Source: Aquicoccus sp. G2-2
GTDB taxonomy: Bacteria; Pseudomonadota; Alphaproteobacteria; Rhodobacterales; Rhodobacteraceae
Reading direction: 5' to 3'
Length of the DNA stretch: 64,000 nucleotides
Assembly (NCBI RefSeq): GCF_034555965.1
Contig: NZ_JAYDCK010000003.1
Span: 868,001-932,000, forward strand
Made by a program: the position numbers and the translations under genes. This document shows, in pieces, positions 8,035-17,262 of the stretch (position 1 is its first letter; each line of letters starts with the position of its first letter). The notes beneath the pieces are model-generated. The model was not told the DNA's origin. It did no database searches and worked only from the letters and a program-made list of their open reading frames with translations.

Positions 8035-9252
8035 TTATTGTTTTTCAAGATAAGGTAAGGGGTCGACGCTATCGAAGCCCTTGCGCACCTCGAAATGCAC
8101 GTAGGCACTTTTGCCCGAGCGGATCTTTGCCAGCTTCTGTCCACGTTTGACCTTGTCACCTTTTTTAACAGTAATGCCATCGACGTTGGCATAGACCGTC
8201 AGCAGATTTGAAGCATGTTTGACGACGATGATCGGCACCTGATCCGGGTCAGCTGTGATCGCCGCCACGGTGCCGGCCTCTGCGGCCATCACCGGCGACC
8301 CGGCGCTGGCCGCAATGTCTATTCCGTCGTTCTTACCCTTTGAATATGCACGGATAATTTTTCCCTGCACCGGATAAGAAAAGCGCCCGCCAGTGCTGGC
8401 CTTGGTCTGATTTTTGCCCAGATCGGCAACCGGCTTTGCTGTTTCTGCGGCGGACTTGGCCACAGGCTCAGTCTTTTCGGCAGGCAGCGGTTTGGTTGAA
8501 CTCGGTGGCGGCGCCACTGGCGTGCCAACGCCGGGTTCCTCGGTCTTGTCGATTGCGGCTTTCTGCTCCGCCGCAATGGCGCTGCTGTCCGGCACCGGGA
8601 TCAGAAGATACTGGCCCTCGCGAATCGCGAAATCGCTGCCCAGCCCGTTCCACTCCGCGAGCGAGCGCACCGAGACATTGTAGAGCCGCGCAATCGTATA
8701 GGCCGTCTCTCCCCGCTTGACCTTATGCCGTTTCGGCTCGATCCCATGCGCGATCTTGACTTTCTGGGGTGCTCCGGTGGCGGAAGGAAGTTCTTTCGTT
8801 TCAATATGTTGCTCACCGGCCCGGTCAATCGCGCCAGAGGCAAGCGAGCTGATATTTACGCCCGGCGGCTGGATTGGTCCCGTGGTTATTGAGCCGGTGG
8901 CGGGCGATGGCTCGGTCACGCGGCGGGGCAGGGCTAAGACTTCACCGTTGTTCAGCGTGTCATTGATTTGCACCCCGTTATATTTGGCCAATGCAGCGGC
9001 ATCCGTGTTAACTCGAGCCGCGACGTTAGCCACCGTGTCGCCACGCCGTGCCACCGCCACCTGATAACTGGGGTAGGAGATGATTCCACGATCATCAGCC
9101 TGCGGGCGCTTGGCCGTTGCCTGACGCGCGGCTTCTGCCGTGTCGAGCCCACCAAGCGCACCACGTATGTCAAGGTCAAGCGGCTGACAGGCCGCCAATA
9201 CAACGACGCTTCCAAGAAGTAGAAAACGGGTGGAAACTGGCAAAATTTGCAT
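8035..9252 (-). CDS. nlpD: LysM/M23 lipoprotein, NlpD-like amidase activator
   Basis: The protein has 405 residues. It begins with a lipoprotein signal ending in the lipobox VVLAAC, so it is probably anchored in the outer membrane. Two LysM peptidoglycan-binding domains follow, near residues 65-110 and 177-222 (HKVKRGETAYTIARLYNVS). A Pro/Lys/Ala linker leads to a C-terminal M23 (LytM) domain. The usual first metal-binding His is missing (KGKNDGIDIAA), and the YAH motif reads YANVD, although HFEVR is retained. This pattern fits non-catalytic LytM factors such as NlpD or EnvC, which activate cell-wall amidases during division. The neighbours pcm and surE repeat the order known from enterobacteria. 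Confidence 0.85.
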   Translation of the reverse strand: MQILPVSTRFLLLGSVVVLAACQPLDLDIRGALGGLDTAEAARQATAKRPQADDRGIISYPSYQVAVARRGDTVANVAARVNTDAAALAKYNGVQINDTLNNGEVLALPRRVTEPSPATGSITTGPIQPPGVNISSLASGAIDRAGEQHIETKELPSATGAPQKVKIAHGIEPKRHKVKRGETAYTIARLYNVSVRSLAEWNGLGSDFAIREGQYLLIPVPDSSAIAAEQKAAIDKTEEPGVGTPVAPPPSSTKPLPAEKTEPVAKSAAETAKPVADLGKNQTKASTGGRFSYPVQGKIIRAYSKGKNDGIDIAASAGSPVMAAEAGTVAAITADPDQVPIIVVKHASNLLTVYANVDGITVKKGDKVKRGQKLAKIRSGKSAYVHFEVRKGFDSVDPLPYLEKQ

Positions 9253-9309
9253 CTCGATATCCTCAGACCGGCCCTTTGTTTTCGGGGCATTAGCGTGAGT
9301 TTAGCCGGA

Positions 9310-9963
9310 TCAACTCTCTTTGCCCAGCCCTTCGAGCAAAGGGACGAACCGCACTGGCCGAAGTTCTTGGTAATCAAAACCGTGCTCACCGTGCGTGACC
9401 TTGATAAGACTTTGCACCGTGTCCGACTGCCCCACGGGCACCACCATAATACCGCCGACTTTCAATTGCGCCAAGAGCGGGCCTGGTGGATCCTCTGCCG
9501 CTGCAGTCACGATGATGCGGTCAAACGGTGCCTGTTCAGGCAAGCCAAAGCTGCCATCGGAGATCATTGCTGTGATATTGGTGAGATCGAGGGTGCGAAA
9601 AACCTCGTTCGCTTCGCGCACCAGCCGTCTATGGCGGTCTAATGAGTAGACCCGCCTTGCAAGCTGGCTCAATATTGCCGCCTGATAGCCAGAGCCGGTG
9701 CCAATTTCGAGTACTTTGTCGCGTGGGTTAACCTGTAAGGCTTGGGTCATTAAACCGACGACGGAAGGTTGAGAGATAGTTTGGCCACAGGCGATAGGAA
9801 GCGGCATGTCCTCATAGGCGCGCTCGGCAAAGAGACCGCGGACAAAATTTCCACGGTCAACCCTTTCCATCGCGTCAAGAACTTTCGTATCAGTGACCCC
9901 TTTGGAACGAAGTGCGAAGAGAAATTGCATTTTGCGCTCGGCGATCTCTTCGGGGCTGTTCAT
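9310..9963 (-). CDS. pcm: Protein-L-isoaspartate O-methyltransferase
   Basis: The 217-residue enzyme methylates isoaspartyl residues in damaged proteins using S-adenosylmethionine, which starts their repair. The family-specific entry segment [19 protein letters not shown] is present. The SAM-binding motif I reads [14 protein letters not shown] and the post-I region RRVYSLDRH. The protein is cytoplasmic. Its start overlaps the surE stop by 4 bp, so the two genes are translationally coupled. Length is normal for the family. Confidence 0.95.
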   Translation of the reverse strand: MNSPEEIAERKMQFLFALRSKGVTDTKVLDAMERVDRGNFVRGLFAERAYEDMPLPIACGQTISQPSVVGLMTQALQVNPRDKVLEIGTGSGYQAAILSQLARRVYSLDRHRRLVREANEVFRTLDLTNITAMISDGSFGLPEQAPFDRIIVTAAAEDPPGPLLAQLKVGGIMVVPVGQSDTVQSLIKVTHGEHGFDYQELRPVRFVPLLEGLGKES

Positions 9964-10739
9964 CCGATTTTCTCCAGATCGGGCAAAACATCATGTGCCG
10001 TAAGGTCGGCGCGCATTGGCGTGACGGAGATGTAACCCTCCAGATTGAGCGCCGCATCAGTGCCCGGTTCGGTCGGTTTGTGCTGTTCGCCGCCACGCAC
10101 CCAGAGAAATTTTCGCCCGGATGGAGATTGGTGCGGCTCTACACTGAAATTCGTGTGCCGGCGGAAGCCTTGTGGCCCGGCGCGAGTGCCCAAAACTTCT
10201 GCCGCTGGAACTGGAGGGAAATTGATGTTGTAGAATAACCGGTAGTCGGCGTTTTCCGTTGGTGCGGCAGAGAGAACCTTGCGTATGACGTCTGCGCCGT
10301 ATGCGCGTGCGGCCTCAAAAGGATCATCGGAATGGAAATTCTTCGGTCCAAGGTATTGTGAGAGCGCGAAGGCGGTGATGCCTTGGAGTGCCGCTTCCAT
10401 AGCTCCGCCTAGTGTGCCTGAATATAGCGCATTTTCTGCGGAGTTGTTGCCGCGATTGACGCCGGAGATTATCAGATCGGGGCGTGTTTCCATCACATCA
10501 TGTAGGCCAACCATAACACAATCGGCAGGACTGCCTTCGGTGGCCCAGCGACGCTCACCCATTTTCGAAACCATCATCGGGCGAGTATAGCTGATGCAAT
10601 GCCCAACCCCGGATTGCTCGAATGCCGGTGCCACGGTCCAGACCTCGCCTGTTGGTCCGGCAAGTTCTGTTGCGATTTCGTGTGCCACGGTGAGGCCCGG
10701 CGCGTTAATTCCATCGTCATTAGTAATCAGAATACGCAT
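9960..10739 (-). CDS. surE: 5'/3'-nucleotidase SurE
   Basis: SurE is a metal-dependent survival phosphatase that removes phosphate from nucleoside monophosphates. The N-terminus [15 protein letters not shown] carries the two metal-binding aspartates. The later motifs [10 protein letters not shown] and [18 protein letters not shown] complete the active site. The start at 10739 was chosen because the family begins exactly at [10 protein letters not shown]; the upstream in-frame ATG at 10769 adds ten unconserved residues. It is the first gene of the surE-pcm pair, with the nlpD-like gene downstream. Confidence 0.95.
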   Translation of the reverse strand: MRILITNDDGINAPGLTVAHEIATELAGPTGEVWTVAPAFEQSGVGHCISYTRPMMVSKMGERRWATEGSPADCVMVGLHDVMETRPDLIISGVNRGNNSAENALYSGTLGGAMEAALQGITAFALSQYLGPKNFHSDDPFEAARAYGADVIRKVLSAAPTENADYRLFYNINFPPVPAAEVLGTRAGPQGFRRHTNFSVEPHQSPSGRKFLWVRGGEQHKPTEPGTDAALNLEGYISVTPMRADLTAHDVLPDLEKIG

Positions 10740-10863
10740 TTTCCGCCTCGCTTGCTCTTCCGGATGCATAGCGGGTTTCTTCTGTGATCTGAACCATGGA
10801 AAACATGTTGAGTATGGTTATCGAAACATTGCGGAAGATTTAACACAGAGCACGTGGCGCGGA

Positions 10864-11508
10864 TTACTGAGCAATCTGCTTCAAGAGGCGCAGAGCTTCT
10901 TCTCGGGGTGGGATCAACGTTGCGCGGTCTTCGCCGGGAAAGAATCGGGCACGGTTGGTGCCGACAACCGCACGCGGTTTCAGGATATGCACTTTTGGGC
11001 CTGTGTTAACCGTTTCGGCGGCCCAGCTGCCTGCCAGTGCGATCTGTGCCGCTTTTGTGGCGCCGTAGGAGCCAAAAAACTTGTCACCGCCGCGCGGGTC
11101 GTCGAAGAAAACTGCGGTGCCTTCCCGCCCGAGAAGCGGCGCAATAAAGGCGATCAATGTGCCCGTCGCGGTAACATTGGTGGAGATGGATTTCTCCCAA
11201 TCCTTCGCGTCGATATGATCGGTGGGTGCCAAGGGGGCTGCATGGATTGCGGTATGCGCCCACAGATCAACGCTGCCCCAGCGGTCATAGATTGAGCGGC
11301 AGAGCTGGGCCATTGCATTGCGGTTGGCTATGTCCATCGGTGCCAAAGTGGCGCTGCCGCCCTTGGCTTGGATTCGGTCATCCAATTCTTCCAGTGCTCC
11401 GGTGGTACGAGCTACGGCAATAATGTGATGGGTGCTGCATAGTGCCTCGGCAAGGCCCATGCCGAGCCCGCGAGATGCGCCTGTGATGAGTGCGATCTTC
11501 TTTTCCAT
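10864..11508 (-). CDS. SDR-family oxidoreductase
   Basis: This is a short-chain dehydrogenase/reductase of 214 residues. The nucleotide-binding motif TGASRGLGMG is at the N-terminus and the catalytic pair is in YGATK near residue 155. The serine position normally found about 13 residues earlier is occupied by a less typical segment (FFDDPRGGDKFF), so activity is uncertain. The substrate is unknown. It lies between purF and surE on the same strand, with a 124-bp gap before surE that shows no further gene. Confidence 0.85.
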   Translation of the reverse strand: MEKKIALITGASRGLGMGLAEALCSTHHIIAVARTTGALEELDDRIQAKGGSATLAPMDIANRNAMAQLCRSIYDRWGSVDLWAHTAIHAAPLAPTDHIDAKDWEKSISTNVTATGTLIAFIAPLLGREGTAVFFDDPRGGDKFFGSYGATKAAQIALAGSWAAETVNTGPKVHILKPRAVVGTNRARFFPGEDRATLIPPREEALRLLKQIAQ

Positions 11509-11539
11509 AGCGGCGGTTTGGGGGCAATACCCAGCGAGG

Positions 11540-11839
11540 TCAAGCCCCGGAATGCCGCCCCTTGGGCCGCGGTTGCGGCTGCTGCAACATGGTCGTGCCG
11601 CCGGTTCTGTCGATGATCACATGGCCACCACCGATGGCTATGATCTCTCCCTCACCAAACTGATCGCCCTTGTGAACTTTCAGGACATCGCCCGACGGCA
11701 AGCGTAAGAGTGCGCCAAGATCATCCTCGGCCCCGAAGGTACCGAGAAGAATTGTCTGGTCGAGGTTTAGCCAAGCGCTGGACGTCGCCAGTTCGGTGAC
11801 ATGCTCGAGGTTTGCTTCGGAAGGGGCTTTATTGGTCAT
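11540..11839 (-). CDS. Small protein with a possible PilP/GspC-like beta domain
   Basis: The 99-residue protein is predicted to be soluble, with no signal peptide. Its middle part (ILLGTFGAEDDLGALLRLPSGDVLKVHKGD, split here only by my reading) has the alternating pattern of PilP/GspC homology regions, followed by EIIAIGGGHVIIDRTGG and a Pro/Gln/Arg tail. No pilus or type II secretion genes are nearby. The resemblance rests on pattern recognition alone, and the function is unknown. It lies between purF and the SDR gene, on the same strand. Confidence 0.55.
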   Translation of the reverse strand: MTNKAPSEANLEHVTELATSSAWLNLDQTILLGTFGAEDDLGALLRLPSGDVLKVHKGDQFGEGEIIAIGGGHVIIDRTGGTTMLQQPQPRPKGRHSGA

Positions 11840-11964
11840 TGGCCTTGGCCGTTTCTCGTTACTGATTCAGGAAACGGGGAGGTAACGCTGCACGTGCATG
11901 GGCGAAAGCCCAGTCACGGAACCGTGTCTGTCTATCGGCGGTTTTCAGCGTATGGGGGCCGCGA

Positions 11965-13482
11965 CTACTCGGCTGCTTTCAGTTCGAACCCTTTTTCGAT
12001 CATATCGGATGGCTCTACCGGGTATTCACCGGAGAAGCAGGCATCACAATATTGTGGGCATTTTGCATCCCGACCTGAAGGTTCGCCAACCGCGCGATAA
12101 AGCCCGTCGAGTGAAATAAACTTCAGGCTATCGACGGCAAGATGATCGCGCATTTCATCTTCACTCATTGTTGCCGCCAGAAGCTTTTCACGCTGAGGTG
12201 TATCTACACCATAAAAACACGGCCACGCCGTTGGCGGTGAAGCGATGCGAAAATGCACTTCCTTGGCACCGGCGTCGATGATCATTTCCTTGATTTTGCG
12301 TGATGTCGTGCCACGCACCACGCTGTCATCCACCAAAATCACGCGTTTTCCACGGATCAGCGCGCGGTTGACGTTGAGTTTAAGGCGCACACCCATGTTG
12401 CGAATTTGCTCAGTAGGCTCGATGAAAGTTCGCCCCATATACTGATTGCGGATGATCCCCATACCGTAGGGAATTCCCGACTCGTGGGCGAAGCCAATCG
12501 CAGCGGGGGTGCCGCTATCGGGCACAGGGCAGACGAGATCAGCATCGACCGGCGCTTCGCGGGCCAGTTCCACGCCGATTTGCCGCCGCGTCTCGTACAC
12601 CGATCTGCCGCCGATGATTGAATCGGGGCGGGAAAAATAGACATGTTCGAAAATACAGAAACGGGATGCTCGCTTGCGGAAGGGGGAGCGGCTTTCGATC
12701 TCGTCATTTTCGATCACCACCATCTCGCCGGGTGCGACTTCGCGAACGAATTCAGCACCGATTATATCAAGGGCGCAGGTTTCCGAACTGAGCACATATG
12801 CCTCTCCGATGCGACCGATCACAAGCGGGCGCACACCCAGTGGGTCACGCACGCCGATAAGCTGTGTGCGGGTCATGGCAACTATGGAGAAAGCACCTTC
12901 GACCCGGCGCAGCGCATCTTCCATGCGTTCGGGAATATTGCGCTGAAGCGAGCGCGCCATCAGATGAATGATGCATTCACTGTCGGATGAGCTTTGAAAG
13001 ATTGAGCCGCGCTCGATCAGCTCGCGCCGCAGGCTGTTGGCATTGGTGATGTTTCCGTTATGAGCGATCGCTGCACCGCCCATTGAAAATTCACCGAAGA
13101 AAGGTTGCACATCGCGGATCTGTGTCGGGCCTTTGGACCCCGCGGTGGAGTAACGCACATGGCCGATGGCGAGCGGGCCGGGCAGGGTCTCCATCAGGCT
13201 TTGCTTGGTGAAGTTGTCACGCACATAGCCAAAGCGGCGCGCGGAATTGAAACCTTGTTCGGGGTCATGGCTGACGATCCCGCCAGCTTCCTGCCCACGA
13301 TGCTGAAGCGCGTGAAGCCCAAGGGCAACGAAATTTGCGGCATCGGTTACACCAACCACACCAAAAACGCCGCATTCTTCTTTCAGTTTGTCACCATCGT
13401 CCCCGGAAGGAAGATACGCATCAAAATCGAAAGGGTGTGCAGGGGGTATTTGCAAGGGCACGGGAGGCAGCTCCGAATCCAT
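11965..13482 (-). CDS. purF: Amidophosphoribosyltransferase
   Basis: The 505-residue enzyme catalyses the first committed step of purine synthesis, converting PRPP and glutamine to phosphoribosylamine. An N-terminal extension of about 36 residues ends just before CGVFGVVG. The Cys becomes the N-terminal nucleophile of the class II glutaminase domain after processing. The phosphoribosyltransferase domain carries the PRPP loop VILVDDSVVRGTTS. Length is standard for alphaproteobacteria. The order radA-cvpA-purf on one strand is widely conserved in this class. Confidence 0.96.
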   Translation of the reverse strand: MDSELPPVPLQIPPAHPFDFDAYLPSGDDGDKLKEECGVFGVVGVTDAANFVALGLHALQHRGQEAGGIVSHDPEQGFNSARRFGYVRDNFTKQSLMETLPGPLAIGHVRYSTAGSKGPTQIRDVQPFFGEFSMGGAAIAHNGNITNANSLRRELIERGSIFQSSSDSECIIHLMARSLQRNIPERMEDALRRVEGAFSIVAMTRTQLIGVRDPLGVRPLVIGRIGEAYVLSSETCALDIIGAEFVREVAPGEMVVIENDEIESRSPFRKRASRFCIFEHVYFSRPDSIIGGRSVYETRRQIGVELAREAPVDADLVCPVPDSGTPAAIGFAHESGIPYGMGIIRNQYMGRTFIEPTEQIRNMGVRLKLNVNRALIRGKRVILVDDSVVRGTTSRKIKEMIIDAGAKEVHFRIASPPTAWPCFYGVDTPQREKLLAATMSEDEMRDHLAVDSLKFISLDGLYRAVGEPSGRDAKCPQYCDACFSGEYPVEPSDMIEKGFELKAAE

Positions 13483-13570
13483 CGTCTCGCGATGGCCCCG
13501 TCATAGTCGCTGTGGGCGAGTATGTCACGAAAGGATCGGCGATCACATCACGCCAACGTGTGAGGCCGCG

Positions 13571-14125
13571 TTACTGTGAGCAGACCGCGACCAGTTCCTC
13601 ATATTGTCTCGTCATCCAGCCGAGCGCGGCTTGGGGGTCGTTTTGTTCGATTTTATCGGTAAGTTGGGAGAAGACCCGATGCGAACGGCTGTCGTCGATC
13701 ATTTTGATGTCTTGGCTGGTGATAACGGTTTCATAAACAAAAAAGGCAATCGCGACGAGCAGGATGCCGCGTAGCACACCGAAGAGAAAGCCAATACCCT
13801 GATCCAGCCCGCCAAGAGCGGAGCGTTGCACCAGTGATGAAAACAGCGGCGTAAAGAGTGATGCAACAACGAGTGCGACGGCAAAGACGGCGGCGAATGC
13901 AGCCATCATCGAAAGTTCGCAGCTATCGCCGATGATATCCCGCAGCACCGGTACTTCCTTGACCAGTGGCTGAACTTGCGGGGCGAAGAGAAAAGCGAGG
14001 ATCGCAGCCACAATCCAGCCCGCGATGGAAAGCGCCTCTCTCACGAAGCCGCGTGAATAGGCCAGCAGGGCCGAGACGACGATGACCAAGGCGACGACGC
14101 CGTCGATAATGGTGAAACCTTCCAT
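13571..14125 (-). CDS. cvpA: CvpA-family membrane protein
   Basis: The 184-residue inner-membrane protein has four hydrophobic helices, at about residues 6-22, 29-48, 68-88 and 103-125. The N-terminal segment DGVVALVIVVSALLAYSRGFVREALS is characteristic of the CvpA family, named for colicin V production. Its biochemical role is not settled; links to envelope homeostasis are reported for the family. It lies 26 bp after radA and 88 bp before purF. Confidence 0.92.
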   Translation of the reverse strand: MEGFTIIDGVVALVIVVSALLAYSRGFVREALSIAGWIVAAILAFLFAPQVQPLVKEVPVLRDIIGDSCELSMMAAFAAVFAVALVVASLFTPLFSSLVQRSALGGLDQGIGFLFGVLRGILLVAIAFFVYETVITSQDIKMIDDSRSHRVFSQLTDKIEQNDPQAALGWMTRQYEELVAVCSQ

Positions 14126-14151
14126 GACAGTTCCTTTAACACGGGGCGCGT

Positions 14152-15516
14152 CTATTCGGCGCCGAAAATTTCACCAACGAAAGCGGTCAGATCACCCATT
14201 CGGGTAAGTGTCAGACCACCCAATGCCCCGGTTTTTCCACCAGAGGGCATGATGGCTGAGGTGAAACCAAGTTTTTGCGCTTCTTTCAACCTATTTTCGG
14301 TCTGATTCACCGCCCGCAGGGCACCTGAGAGGCTGATTTCGCCAAAAATCACGGCTTCAGACGGCAGGGCGGTGTCTTCTCGTGCGGAAAGCAGTGCCGC
14401 CGCCACGGCAAGATCGGCAGCGGGCTCGGTGATTTTCATGCCGCCAGCCACATTGAGATAGACATCAAGCCCGGCAAATGGCACGCCGCAACGCGCCTCC
14501 AGAACGGCGAGGATCATCGCGAGACGACCGCCATCCCAGCCGACAACGGTGCGGCGTGGCTGGGAATGGGGTGTGGGGGCGACGAGGGCCTGAAACTCCA
14601 CCAACACAGGCCGCGTGCCTTCGATGCCTGCGAAGACGGCGGAGCCGGGGCTAGGCTCACCGCGTTCAGAGAGGAAGAGGGCGGATGGGTTCAGCACTTC
14701 TGCAAGTCCCCCGCCGGTCATTTCGAACACCCCGATCTCATCAGCCGGGCCAAAGCGATTTTTGACCGCGCGCAGCACGCGAAACTGATGGCCGCGTTCG
14801 CCTTCGAAATAAAGCACGGTATCGACCATGTGTTCGACCACGCGCGGCCCGGCGATCTGACCTTCCTTGGTGACATGGCCGACGAGGACAACGGAAACCC
14901 CCATACGTTTGGCAAAGTTGGTCAGCTCATGGGCGGCAGAGCGGACCTGAGAGACAGAACCGGGCGCGCTTTCGACGTTATCGGCCCACATTGTTTGAAT
15001 TGAATCAATGATCGCTAGGGCCGGGCGCTCAGCTTCGAGGGTGGTCAAGATGTTGCGCAGGTTGGTTTCCGTAGCGAGCTTGACCGGCGCAGCCTTCAGA
15101 CCCAGCCGATCAGCGCGCATACGCACTTGTGCGCTCGATTCTTCGCCGGAAACATATATTGTTTTCAAACCTTTGCGAGAAAAAGCTGCGGCAGCTTGCA
15201 ACAGGAGCGTGGATTTTCCGATGCCCGGATCACCGCCGACAAGAATGGCGGATGCGGGAACAAGACCACCGCCCAGAACACGATCCAGTTCATCAATGCC
15301 GCTGGTCGTGCGCGGCGGCGGTAACTCTTCGGTGTCGAGGGCTGATAATGCCACAGTCCTGCCGCGCGCATTCCCCAGAGTTTTTCTGGCCGGGCCAGAA
15401 GAAAGCGGCACCTCTTCGACAATCGTGTTCCATTCACCGCAGGCTTCGCAGCGCCCGGACCATTTGTTTGAGCGCGCACCGCAGGATGAGCAGGTGAAAT
15501 TAGGAGCTTTTACCAT
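14152..15516 (-). CDS. radA: DNA repair protein RadA
   Basis: RadA is a RecA-like ATPase that helps process branched recombination intermediates. The N-terminus has a four-cysteine zinc finger (CSSCG and CEACGEW). The Walker A motif is GGDPGIGKST and the RadA-specific KNRFG motif is present, followed by a Lon-protease-like C-terminal domain. The ATG at 15516 (MVKAPNFTCSSCG) was chosen because homologues begin 5-10 residues before the zinc finger; the upstream ATG at 15552 adds 12 residues. Length with this start is 454, normal for the family. Confidence 0.95.
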   Translation of the reverse strand: MVKAPNFTCSSCGARSNKWSGRCEACGEWNTIVEEVPLSSGPARKTLGNARGRTVALSALDTEELPPPRTTSGIDELDRVLGGGLVPASAILVGGDPGIGKSTLLLQAAAAFSRKGLKTIYVSGEESSAQVRMRADRLGLKAAPVKLATETNLRNILTTLEAERPALAIIDSIQTMWADNVESAPGSVSQVRSAAHELTNFAKRMGVSVVLVGHVTKEGQIAGPRVVEHMVDTVLYFEGERGHQFRVLRAVKNRFGPADEIGVFEMTGGGLAEVLNPSALFLSERGEPSPGSAVFAGIEGTRPVLVEFQALVAPTPHSQPRRTVVGWDGGRLAMILAVLEARCGVPFAGLDVYLNVAGGMKITEPAADLAVAAALLSAREDTALPSEAVIFGEISLSGALRAVNQTENRLKEAQKLGFTSAIMPSGGKTGALGGLTLTRMGDLTAFVGEIFGAE

Positions 15517-15654
15517 GTGGCCGGTGATGCCTGAGCCGGGCAGTGGCGTCAAATCTCAATTGCGGATGAAGAGAGAATAACAGGTGCGGTTTAACGCAGG
15601 CAAAGTGGAGCGAACGGTGGAATCTTGAAAAAAACAGGCGGGGTGGCAAAAAAA

Positions 15655-16410
15655 TTACTCCGCGGCGCGGGGCAGGCCGATCACCTTGCGCGAACCGGGG
15701 AATTGTTCGGGGCCGATTTCCGGCAGAATAACGAATAGTTCATCGCGCAGCCGTTCAAGTTGTGCGGCGGAGACGCTTTCTTCCATTTCAACCTCTTGCA
15801 GCCAGCGTTTAAGCTCCTGATGGATGGCTTTTGCGTGTTCGAGACGGGTATTGAAACGCTCGACCTCTTGCTGGCGCTGACGCAGAAAGCCACGCGCGCG
15901 GCTGACGTTTTCATCGGAATAGGTTGCTGCCAGATCGCGCGAGACAAAGCTCATCTGAGCCGCCATTTCCATGATTTCCGGCTCCATGGCCGAAAGATCG
16001 GGGTGGTCGCGCAGATAGGCGAGCCGTTCGCGCATGGTGTCAAACTCGGCCGAGAGTTGAAACGTATTGCGCCGGTCGGCGGCATGGGCGTGGTGGTAGG
16101 CGCGCGCAACATCTTCAATTCCAAGCGAAAATGAGCGATGCGAGTTTTCCAGAGCCATTATCCGGCGGCTGGAGGGCAGAAAGAAAACCAATAGCACCGC
16201 AAGGGCCGTAAGGCCGATCTGGGCATACATTCCGGCGCCTTCAATGGCTTGGCCGCCGACGCCTACGGAGAGCGTTAGCCACGGCCAGTAGCCGCTGGCG
16301 GAAAGCGCCGTTGCGATCAGCATCGCCAAGGCGAATACGATGAACGCAGCGTATGCCAGCCGGTGAAGCAGGTATTGTGCCAAATCAATGGCGGCGCGAA
16401 AATTGGTCAC
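15655..16410 (-). CDS. Two-helix membrane protein with coiled coil
   Basis: The protein has an N-terminal pair of hydrophobic helices (AAFIVFALAMLIATAL and a second ending LTALAVLLVFFLP). A cytoplasmic helical region follows, with long stretches of Glu, Arg and Gln that suggest a coiled coil (RARGFLRQRQQEVERFNTRLEHA). Related roseobacter proteins are often labelled DNA repair protein, but I see no catalytic motif that supports this. The GTG at 16410 was chosen because GGGGGA precedes it by 7 bases; upstream in-frame ATGs at 16449 and 16470 lack a clear ribosome site. The role is unknown. Confidence 0.65.
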   Translation of the reverse strand: MTNFRAAIDLAQYLLHRLAYAAFIVFALAMLIATALSASGYWPWLTLSVGVGGQAIEGAGMYAQIGLTALAVLLVFFLPSSRRIMALENSHRSFSLGIEDVARAYHHAHAADRRNTFQLSAEFDTMRERLAYLRDHPDLSAMEPEIMEMAAQMSFVSRDLAATYSDENVSRARGFLRQRQQEVERFNTRLEHAKAIHQELKRWLQEVEMEESVSAAQLERLRDELFVILPEIGPEQFPGSRKVIGLPRAAE

Positions 16411-16555
16411 GATGACATCCCCCAAGGAAGTCAAAACATTTGAATACATAAGCAAGTTTATGCCGATCATGCGATGAAAGGCTAGTGAAAACGCATGAGG
16501 GCCGAGGGGGCGAGCGCAGGAATATCCCGTATTTCCGGGTGATTGTTTCCCGAAG

Positions 16556-17017
16556 TTAAACGCTGTCCGGGCCAGAGCGATAACGCGTCTCAGCACGCTC
16601 GGTGAGGAGGCCGAGAGTGATGGAGGTGAGGATACAGGCGGTGAAGAGATAAAGCCCCCAAGCGGTTTCGATATGGCCAATGCCGATGCCTTTGGACACG
16701 GTGATGTAAAGGGCGATGAGAAAGATGTCGGCCATGGCAAGTTTGCCGAGGATATGAAGCGCGGGCAACACGCGTGGTGAGAGCAGATCGAAGTGCAAAA
16801 GCCCCAAACCGATGGTTTTCATATAGGGCGCGAACAACGCGAAGAAAGTGACCATAAGCGCCAGAAAAACATCGGTTTTCCATAGAGTTTGCAGGCCGGA
16901 GACCACAGATATCTGGTTGAGCGAGAAGAGCGGCAACCCAAGGCCCGCGCGCATCAGCGGGGCAAACCAGGAAATCGGAAAGAGCACGAGCAGGCAGAGG
17001 TTGGCAAGGCGAAGCAT
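16556..17017 (-). CDS. Paraquat-inducible protein A-like membrane protein
   Basis: The 153-residue protein has four membrane helices and matches one PqiA domain, about half of the two-domain E. coli PqiA. The stretch HILGKLAMADIFLIAL is a version of the conserved PqiA core (L..W.M.D.F....L). PqiA works with MCE-domain proteins in lipid transport across the envelope. No pqiB-like MCE gene is next to it, but the MlaF/MlaE pair lies just downstream of the spacer. The zinc-finger cysteines of the first PqiA domain are absent. Function in lipid traffic is an inference. Confidence 0.8.
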   Translation of the reverse strand: MLRLANLCLLVLFPISWFAPLMRAGLGLPLFSLNQISVVSGLQTLWKTDVFLALMVTFFALFAPYMKTIGLGLLHFDLLSPRVLPALHILGKLAMADIFLIALYITVSKGIGIGHIETAWGLYLFTACILTSITLGLLTERAETRYRSGPDSV

Positions 17018-17081
17018 GAGGGATCCTCAATGGCGGTCAGGAACGGGACGTAAGCCAATTGCGGCGCTGTTTCAACGCAGA

Positions 17082-17191
17082 GGTTAACGATGATACCGGG
17101 CGAAAATGCGCTGTCTGCACCCCGGCTGGCACCCTGGCTGCGATGCGTCTGGCGGATGCGCGCGACTCAGCACTTGCGCCGGGTGTTAAGG
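17082..17191 (+). repeat. Three-copy intergenic element, copy A
   Basis: This copy starts with GGTTAAC at 17082 and ends with TTAAGG near 17191. The 45-bp core at 17111-17155 matches 38 of 45 positions with copy B (46518-46562) and 39 of 45 with copy C (7944-7988, minus strand), counted by hand. The distance from GGTTAAC to the core is 29 bp here and in copy B. Read as protein, the core gives APRLAPWLRCVWR. It lies on the plus strand between two minus-strand genes. The rest of the 245-bp spacer contains no gene. Confidence 0.78.
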
Positions 17192-17262
17192 GAGCGTGCG
17201 CAGGTTTGGTATTGTTTCCACTTTAGTGACAAAAACCGCCCGAAAATATTTATGATTCGCAC

